DNA of 64,000 nt from Magicicada septendecula. Lineage: Eukaryota > Arthropoda > Insecta > Hemiptera > Cicadidae. The stretch covers positions 384,831,700 to 384,895,699 of the forward strand of contig CM068372.1 in assembly GCA_034769895.1 (NCBI GenBank), written 5' to 3'. The notes below the pieces were generated by a model. It worked only from the letters and a program-made list of their open reading frames with translations. It had not been told where the DNA came from and ran no database searches. Shown one piece after another: positions 56,601-64,000 of this stretch; within the stretch, counting starts at the first letter, position 1; every line of letters begins with the position of its first letter. The position numbers and the translations under genes were made by a program.

Positions 56601-57329
56601 AGACCAGCTTTTGATGAGGTGTACGACCAAATGAGAAGAGACTGAAGAAGGGGCGGTGCGAATATTGACAGTGCCAACTTGAAAACTTATTCTTTTACAC
56701 CTATGTTCGTATGACATTCTTCTTTGTTTTTAGAGTGAAACAATGTTTTACTGTGTGAAACGACTGTAGTACAAGAGCGCATTCCCACTGCACAAATAGT
56801 CGCAACGTGTAACGGAAGCTGAGCGGTGAGTTTGTGTGCGTTGTTTTGCCGTCCAACATGTGAATTGGTTGCCCGGTGTAAAGGACGTGGACAGACGCGG
56901 CAATGTAAACAAACACAGCAAGGGAGAGCGCATGCTTCGGTCTTTGTGTCAACTGTTTGTGTTGGGATTCACTGCCTTGTCGTCTCACTGCCCTTTAGCC
57001 GCTTACACCGGAATTACGTTTACACTGAGTAAACATACCAGTACATTGAAACCGGACAATCGGAGAGAGAAACAAATAGTGAAATATAGACACAAATTGA
57101 CAGAGGAAGACGACAGATACTGACTTATGGACAGGTGAAAGAAACAGAACTCATGTTGTATTTTGACAAGAAAAAAAAATACAAATGCCAACATTGAATT
57201 TCCCTTCGTACGTCACTATATCTCGCGTCATTAGCGCATACGAGTAACCTACTTTTATTTACTTTTAAAGTTTTAAAGTAAGGACTGTCAACAGGACGAC
57301 TTGACGTTTGCAGAATATGGATTGTGACA
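56601..57329. other. Spacer, nothing firmly recognised
   Basis: 56820-57010 is GC-richer with overlapping frames, no domain. Composition shifts toward the GC-rich LINE from about 57300. Confidence 0.4.
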
Positions 57330-57741
57330 ACAGCGAGGCATTACGTCTGCCCTCCGGTACCAGCGGCTCAAACAGCTGGCGGCGCGTGACACCTGACGTA
57401 TACGATGCGAGCCAATCAGCGATCCCGGTTAGTGCATAAAACCAGCGCCGGTAGAAATTTTTGACGCGCAGCGGAATTCGACTACTTGTTTTCGAAGAGT
57501 ACACATCAACTGTCAACTGTCTGGTCAGCGCAGAAGAGGATCGCCTCGACCTCTACAGATCTGCAATGAAGAGGCCATCTACAACCACTGCGGCAGCAGT
57601 GAAGGAGAAGAAGAAGCCGCCGGACCAGCAAAATTCGCCACATCGCCACAACACCATCAAGCTGCAGCGATAGAAATTGTCCAGCAGCCTTGCCTGCAAG
57701 ACGAAGAAACAACGCCACGCACGACTGGGACCTGCCGCACA

Positions 57742-59609
57742 GTGCAGGTAAGTCGTTTAGGAAGCGCTGCCCAGCGGAATCCGGGGAGTCCGAGAGTAGG
57801 GCTAACAAATAGAGATGCGAATTCCGTTGCCACTGTGACGGTGTCACAGTTCGGTCCCCGGACACCCGCTGGGCAAAGAGCTGAAGTAGTCAGCATTAGT
57901 CCAGCTGATAGTGCCCCAATTGCACTGTGCGGCAGCGACGAGCCCCCCGGCCGGCCACTTGGGCCAGTCGGGAACTCTACGAATTGCGCGGGTAGCCCTG
58001 CTCAACACGCGCAAGATCGTGATCGGTCCTTATTAGGGTCACCAATGACCCCAAGGGCCGGACCTTCTGGCTGCACGGCCGCTAGTCGGCCAGGCAGCCC
58101 TGTTCCTCCACCGGAGTCTGACTCCCCCGACATGGAGGCCTCGGCTTACACCGACTGGGTGGTTGTAAGGCACGGTGGCAAGCCGAGGAAGTCTCCCTCA
58201 CTGGCTTCCTTGAGTTGGGCTACGGACTCGGCGACATTCAAAGCCTCCGTTGAGGTTGCGCCTAGCCGCACCTCCGGAGAAAGGATCCCGCCGATTTTCG
58301 TTACGAACATCAAGGACATCATCGGCTTCAGTCGCCGACTCCGTAAGGTCGTTGCGCTGGCAGATAACGCTTCTGTCAAGCTCCAAGCGAGTGAGACTGT
58401 ACGCGCTACCTGCCGCAGCGCATCTTAACACTTTGGAGTGATCCAGTGGCTGGAACAAGAATCGTTCCAGTTCCACACCTACACTGTCAACCGCGTCAAG
58501 CCTGTAGCCCTCGTTCTTCAGGGGCTAGACATAAAGGTCGATCCGCAGGTCGTTCTAGACGAACTGCGCGATGCGGGCTACAAGGTTGTGGCAGCCTCTC
58601 GGTTGTATACGACCTACGGCTCGCGTCGACCCCTGCCTCTAATCAGACTCCAGGTGGAGAAGGGCGAACCCACCCAGGCCTTATTAGAGTTGAAGCGGCT
58701 GTTAGGGCTCTGCGGTAGCGTAGAGCCCTGCCGTCAGAGCGGGAAGATTTCCCAATGCCACAGGTGTCAGAGGTACGGCCACAGCAGCTTTGGTTGTCGG
58801 AACGCACCGACCTGCGTCCGATGCGGACTCGACCACTTAACGCAGGCCTGCGCTGTTCCTGACAATCACAGGTACTGCATAAACTATAGAGGCGCCCATG
58901 CTGCAAATAACAGGCGCTGTCCTATTTACAAAGAGCAGCTGGACAAATTAGTAAAGCCGGTCCAGCCTAAGCCTCGACATGCTGTTCAGCCAGTAGCATC
59001 GGCCAAAGCCTCTAAGTCTGTGGCACGGGAACCAGCCCGGTTCCAAAACCACCTAGTGCAGTGAGCCCGGGCAGAACTATACAGGTCACACCTGAAGTCG
59101 CGCCCTAGGAACCGGAACGCGAGACACCCGCATATGCTAAAGTCCCGTTGCCGCAGGATGACGAGGAACTAGATCCTAAACTGCCGCCGCCACACAAGCC
59201 CCGCTGCCCCAGATCAGGCGAGAAAGGTAAAAGACCTCAAGCCAAGAACACAGGCCAGCCTTTACCTGCCACTGGACCGAAGCCTGTCCGCCAAAATCCA
59301 GAGCGACCACCCGCTCCAGAACCTGCCCCCAAGGCTTCCACCGCCTCGCCCCGCCGCAGCTATGCAGCTACTGCCAAGCGTTCTCCACAATCATCTACCG
59401 ATGATCTCTCCGTCGTCTCCGACTTTCTTGCAAGCTACGACTGGCAGAAAGTAGCCCAAACTTTCCGCAAGATCAACGAACCCTTGGCAACAGCCTCGTC
59501 CCAAACAAGTTCCTCCTCTTGGTGGAAGCCTGCCGTGATATTCGTCCGTTATGAACAACGGACAACCACGGCAATCCCTCAAGCGAGAACTCAAGCCCGT
59601 GGCGTTTAA
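57742..59609 (+). pseudogene. Jockey LINE ORF1 (Gag-like)
   Basis: Three open pieces: 57742-58428, 58438-59064 and 59148-59609. The first two share a frame but are divided by a TAA at 58426-58428, produced by compensating one-base shifts near 58395 and 58436. A Pro/Ser-rich N-terminus is followed by a domain resembling the PRE_C2HC region (FQFHTYTV...PVALVLQGLD) and zinc knuckles at about 58755-58920: CHRCQRYGHSSFGC, CVRCGLDHLTQAC, and a third with its second Cys changed to Tyr (CINYRGAH). The last piece, Pro/Lys-rich with 'DLSVVSDFLASYDWQK', is ORF1's C-terminus and overlaps ORF2. The protein binds the element RNA. Confidence 0.85.
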
Positions 59610-60520
59610 CGCCAACGGTCTCGTTTCCCGGCATTCTGAGCTCTTAGAGTTCGTTGCCCGTCACAAGCCCGATGTGCTTCTTCTTGGTGAGACGCATCTG
59701 ACCCTGCATCGTCAGTTCCGATTACCTAACTACGTGTGCTACCGGGACGACTGGTCGGGTCGCGCAGGAGGGGGCAACGCCATCGCGGTGAAGGCGTCTC
59801 TTCGCCATAACCGCGTTGTCAACCCTCAGCGGCGGGACCTCGAGTGCACCGCGGTTGAACTCCATGGTGCTCTCGGCGGTCTACTCGTGGTTTCCGCATA
59901 CAAGCCTCCACAAACGGAGCTCCTGTCGAACGATCTGGAGGCCGTCTTTGCGCACACAGGAGGGTAGTCCTGGCGGGCGACCTGACCTGTAAGCATCCTG
60001 AATGGGGGAGCCGCATGGTGAACCCAAACGGGGCCCGCTTGCGCAGGTACGCTGATGCGGCTCGGGTCACAGTCATGGGCCCTACCGGGCCAACTTACTA
60101 TCCCCCGAGGGCTAACTCCCGCCCTGACGCATTGGACATTGCTGCGGTCAGGGGCGTTCATTGCCCGGTCCACGTCTCCGTCATTTCGGTACTGTCCTAG
60201 GACCATTGCCCCATCAGTGTGCATCTAGCTACCCAGCACTCTACCGTCTGCGACGAGCGGCTGGTAATCGAGTGGGAACGCTTTGGCCCGGCATTCAGTC
60301 GCCGCCTACCTGAGCATATACCACTCGACACTACCCAGCATGTCGACGAGGCAGTTGCCTTTATCGACACAGCCGTAGTCTCGGCGGTAGACGTGTCCTC
60401 CCGGTTGAAGCCGGGGCTCACGCCCGACTATCAACGGATCCTCGAAGAGGTGTCTCAGTTAGCTTGCGAGAGAAATCGCCTCCGGAGACGCTGGCAGAGG
60501 GCTCGTGACCCGGCCGATTA
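59551..60520 (+). pseudogene. Jockey LINE ORF2, endonuclease part
   Basis: Open from 59551: 'PVAFNANGLVSRHSELLEFV', 'PDVLLLGETHL' (catalytic Glu), 'GRAGGGNAIAVK', 'VVSAYKPPQTEL'. The frame breaks at 59965-59967 and continues with 'LAGDLTCKHPEWGS', 'DALDIAAVRG', a TAG at 60198-60200, then 'DHCPISVHL' (His of the SDH box). These are the ordered motifs of the exonuclease-endonuclease-phosphatase family that nicks target DNA. The part to 60520 is the linker toward RT. Confidence 0.88.
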
Positions 60521-62283
60521 GGCTGCGTTTAACAGAGCGACCGGCAAGTTGCGTCGTGACATGCTTGCGTTCTGTAGACGCAACTGGGAGCTAGCTGTAG
60601 CACAGGTGGATGGCCCTGCCGAGAACCGTAATGTCTGGCGGATTCCAGCGTAATCGCGCGCCTCTCCCTGCACTGGAAGGACCCGGTGGTCATCCCCTTG
60701 GACGCCCCCTCAAGAAGGCAGAGTTCTTAGCTGACAGTTTCGAGTGCCAGTTCGCTCCCAACTCATCCAAGCACCCGGCCTTCACTGAGGGAATCTGCCG
60801 TGAGGTTGAGCGCTTTCTATCGGCCGGTATCACAGTCCAGCCGGAGCCCATCTCGCTGGAGGAGTTCTCTGAGGAGATAGTTCAGCTCAAGCCCCGGAAG
60901 GCGCCTGGCCCTGACAGAGTCATGAATTCCGCACTCACCGCCTTCCGGAGCGAGGAATACGGTTCCTCTCTTAACTGTCCATTGTCTATCTCAGGCTAGC
61001 CTACTTTCCGGCGAAATGGAAAACGGCTACAGTTATAGTGATACCCAAACCGGGAAAGAATTCTTTTCGCGCGGAAAACCTCAGACCCATTAGTCTCTTG
61101 TCCGCGACTTCTAAAGTTTTTGAGCGTTTGATCCAGCGTAAGATCCGCGACCATCTAGAAAGACTTGACGTGCTGATCCCCGAACAGTTCGGCTTTCGTG
61201 AGCTGCACTCCTCGACTCATCAACTGATGAGACTCGTGGAATGCATTACCCAGGCTGGCTGCCAGGGCGAACAGACGACTGCGATTTTCCTAGACGTAGA
61301 GAAAGCCTTCGACCACGTGTGGCACGGGGCTGTCCTTTACAAACTAACGGACTTCTCCCAGATCGCAACGTTCATTTGATCGGCAGATTTCTGCGAGACC
61401 GTAGCTTCCGAGTGAGAGTAGACCACGTTCTCTCTTCAGAGAGGCGTATTACTGCTGGTCTCCCTCAGGGAAATGTACTTGGGCCTCTCCTGTTCTCGCT
61501 GTTTGTCAACGACACGCACCGAGTTCCTGGAGTAAGATTGTCGCTGTTCGCGGACGACACTGTGCTTTCTGCCTCAGTGCCGAACGCAAGTTACGCGGCA
61601 ATCAAGCTCCAGCGCCAACTCGACGCGTATGTCGGCTGGGCCGATGACTGGAGAGTTGCTGTTAACGCTTCCAAGAGTGCCGCGATAATATTCTCGCGCA
61701 GACGCAAGCAGCCTCGGGCGTTTAAAGTACCCCGTTGAGGTGCCCTGGACCAATAGCGTCAAGTACCTCGGACTCCACGTGGACTCCCGACTCACCTGGC
61801 GAACCCATACACAATATATCAGACAACGCGCTTTGGCGCAACTCAGCAGACTTTGGCCCGTGCTATCTAATCCGGCAATGACACCGGCTTGGTAACCTCA
61901 TCGTCAACTCGTACGTGTTGTCCGTGATTACCTATGCCTGTCCTGTTTGGGGATACCTTGCTCGATGTCATAGATCAGCGCTCCAGCGCGTTCTCGACCG
62001 GGAACTTAAGCTCGCGTGTAAAGTCCCCTGGAGGTACTCTTCTCGTCTTTTGAGGAGAGGACTCGGTGTCCGCTCTTTTGATGACACCGTGAGACGCCTG
62101 GCGCGTAGATTCTATGTTCGATCAGCACGTGTGACCCACAATTCCCTCATTGCCGGACTTGGTAAATACACTCCTCGACCAGGTGAGTCCTGGAAGCGAC
62201 CCCGTTTCCTAGCCCCGGTGTCAATAATCCACCATCGAGGGTGCCTTCAGGCCCTCCACAAGGAGGAAAATAATATAATATAA
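60521..62283 (+). pseudogene. Jockey LINE ORF2, reverse transcriptase part
   Basis: Pieces in three frames: 60610-60999 'QLKPRKAPGPDRV'; 61038-61379 'IPKPGKNSFRAENLRPISLLSATSKVFERLI', 'EQFGFRELHSSTHQL', 'AIFLDVEKAFDHVWH' (motif A Asp present); 61241-61738 'GLPQGNVLGPLLFSLFVND' and 'LSLFADDTVLS' (FADD catalytic box intact); 61915-62283 'VITYACPVWGYLA' and the C-terminus 'RRLARRFYVRSARVTHNSLIAGL'. A TAG lies near 60519. The domain order is that of Jockey-clade elements. Confidence 0.9.
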
Positions 62284-62290
62284 ATTAACT

Positions 62291-62999
62291 CAAACTGACC
62301 CAGTGGCAGGAGTCCTAACTGAGACTCGGGACACTGCACAACTCGCGAGCCGCGCAACTCCCAGTCGTGTATTTTTGACGCACACACATCATCGCCACGC
62401 CATCGGACGCGCTTCATCTCCTCTCCTCTCTCGGATGACATCGATGCGGGGTCAGCCGGAAGGAACAGCCAAAGAATAGAACCGCCGTCCTTGCGTCTTC
62501 TCACTCCCGTTCCACGCCAGCGATTGCCTCCGCTGGGCCGGCAGCCGACTCGACGCAACCGATGCCGAAAAAGAGAAGGACTGCAGTACGCCAAGAACAG
62601 CGGCGCAGCCGCCGAACCTCAGCGCGGCACAACCAACATCAGCGTTCTCGCCACACGGTCCATTTTAGGGCCACCAAAACAACTAAGACTGTACGATTGG
62701 CGCCATTTGTCATGCGGCAAGCCTTTCTTCCGGTGACAAGTGGGGCCCAAGGTGGGGCGGCGATCATCGGGCGGATGCCCGATCCAGCCACGCCTGCGAA
62801 CTACCAGCCGGGACACCAACCTACATGGCGCCCAACGGACACCTCTACAACATCCGGAAAAGAGCAGTAGGCTGGTTACCGGAAAGCATTCAAGACCCGG
62901 GGGAGTGGTGACAACAGCAAGGCATTACTCCTGCTCTCCGGTACCAGCGGCGCAAACAGCTGGCGGCCAGCAGCCAGAACCGTTGGGATGCGCGTCGTG
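62291..62999. other. GC-rich unassigned region between two LINE copies
   Basis: Frames of 80-115 codons on both strands, none recognised. 62925-62975 (GTGACAACAGCAAGGCATTA, then CTCTCCGGTACCAGCGGC) repeats 57328-57385 in the same orientation although the two LINEs around it are opposed. It may be a 5' UTR piece of a third copy or a separate GC-rich repeat. Confidence 0.4.
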
Positions 63000-64000
63000 A
63001 GACGTCCCAATGGTTTTCCATTTCCGAGCCTCCGGAAGGGGCTCCTGCCTACTGGTCCTGTCCAGACGGAATATATTAATTAATTAGTGGCCGCTACAAC
63101 GGCATGCTCGTACTAGGCCGTTCTAGTACAGTATTTGCCGAGGCCGTTTCCAAGGATCACCTGGACGTGGTCAGCCAAGGCCAGCAATGAGTGGGTTTTC
63201 CTGGGTCCTCGCAGCTCAGACGTAAAATTTACGTGCAAGTCGCCTTACAGTGTCATCCAAGCAGCGGATACAGAGTCCTCTTCTCAAAAGTCGAGAAGGG
63301 AACCGATAGGTGGCTTTGGCAGCTAGCCGAAGACCCTTGTCGAGAACGCTTTGCAACTTTCTATTATGAACTGTTGCAAGGTAACACCAGAAAGGAATAT
63401 CGTAAGTAATGATCGGCAACACATACGCGTTGACAATCAACTTACCCAGCTTGCGGGTCATATCTTATATCTTTGTTGGCGAGTATCGGAAACAGTTGCG
63501 CGAGACGAGCGGACGCTCTCTGACGCATCATCTCAGCGTGGGCACGCCAGGTGAGCCGACGATCAAGGTGGACACCGAGGTATTTAACCTCTCTCGACCA
63601 GGGCAGGTACGTTCTACTGAGTCTCACTCGTCCTAACGGTTCTTTCCGGCGCTTTGAGAATAGCACCGCGGAGCTCTTGGTTTCGTTGACGGCAACTTTC
63701 CAGCTTTCCGTCCACGTCGTATACGCATCGAGTGCGCGCTGAAGTCGTGGGATAGCCCTGTCAGCGTTCTCATCGGCGGTATAGACCGCCGTGTCGTCGG
63801 CAGACAGGGCCGTCTGGACTCCAGGCTCTCTGGGTGCGTCGTTGGCGAACACGGAGAACAGGAGAGGCCCTAGCACGCTACCTTAAGGTACCCCGGCTGT
63901 AATGCGTCTCTCGGAAGAGACATGGTCGTCTATTCTCACACAGAAAGTCCTCTCCGTCAGAAAGCTAGCAATCAGGTGAATGTAGCAATCTGGAAGCTGG
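63000..64000 (-). pseudogene. Second Jockey LINE copy, RT end, minus strand, cut by window edge
   Basis: From 63990 down: 'ASFLTERTFCVRIDDHVSSERRITAG', a stop near 63880, 'LGPLLFSVFANDAP', 'TALSADDTAVYT' (FADD box altered to SADD), 'WSREVKYLGVHLDRRLTWRAH', then in another frame 'LIVNAYVLPIITYDIPFWCYLA', 'SRLLRRGLCIRCLDDTVRRLARKFYV' and the C-terminal 'NPLIAGL' equivalent near 63180. It aligns motif for motif with 61380-62240 but differs at many residues, so it is a distinct family member. The remainder lies outside the window. Confidence 0.87.

Larger units (their letters stand above)
57330..62290 (+). mobile_element. Jockey-clade LINE, nearly full length, broken
   Basis: About 5 kb with an ORF1 carrying Gag-like zinc knuckles, then an apurinic-type endonuclease and a reverse transcriptase. 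GC content is plainly higher than its surroundings. The 5' boundary is uncertain; 57330-57740 would be the 5' UTR. No poly-A or microsatellite tail is obvious after 62290. Several one-base shifts and stops show it is inactive, but every domain is still readable, so it is not very old. Confidence 0.88.

Noticed and set aside
57430-57445. TATA-like GTGCATAAAACC upstream of the Jockey LINE as a host promoter
   Set aside because: A single AT-rich word without a clear initiator or downstream host gene; the region is better read as LINE 5' UTR.

Overview
The window reads as a stretch of a large, AT-rich animal genome, most likely an insect, made almost entirely of transposable elements and their debris. 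I see no convincing host gene, no rRNA, no complete tRNA gene and no CRISPR. The call rests on the mix of a mariner element, a Ty3/gypsy element, Jockey-clade and other LINEs, a hAT-like element, a tRNA-derived SINE and many microsatellites. A hemimetabolous insect is my guess, not something the sequence proves.

Layout. 1-10.6 kb: LINE remnants, a dead mariner (1139-2412), a solo LTR-like repeat (5094-5560), a hAT-like element (7323-8115) with a foldback element nested in it, another foldback (8998-9442), and a LINE reverse transcriptase relic in which a 41-bp stretch has been amplified seven times (9742-10028). 10.6-21.1 kb: a Ty3/gypsy retrotransposon on the minus strand (LTRs 11976-13484 and 19564-21077). 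Its outer left LTR is followed by a second leader and gag start (10917-11975) that breaks off inside a different LTR family. 21.1-31.5 kb: two near-perfect palindromic elements with 13-bp target duplications, a tandem pair of ~0.9-kb repeat units (26886-28724), a SINE (29257-29503) and LINE fragments. 31.5-57 kb: LINE 3' ends, many ending in GAA or GAT microsatellites, more LTR-like repeats, and long spacers with nothing I recognise. 57.3-64 kb: a GC-richer Jockey-clade LINE (ORF1 plus endonuclease/RT, broken by several frameshifts) and a second copy in the opposite orientation that runs off the window.

The most interesting pattern is a short RNA-like core, CTGANGA - hairpin - GAAACGTH, at eight or more places. 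It lies inside foldback elements flanked by 12-13 bp target duplications and inside the tandem 0.9-kb units. It has the layout of a minimal type I hammerhead ribozyme with a palindromic ACGT helix III, and the three or four bases on each side can pair and covary between loci. Hammerhead motifs are known in Penelope-like elements and retrozymes. No Penelope reverse transcriptase is present here, so these would be non-autonomous. Pairing next to the GAAA box is not canonical, so catalysis is unproven.

The gypsy element looks young by its LTR similarity but is dead: gag has an in-frame stop, the first catalytic Asp of RT is Tyr, and a one-base shift separates RNase H from integrase.
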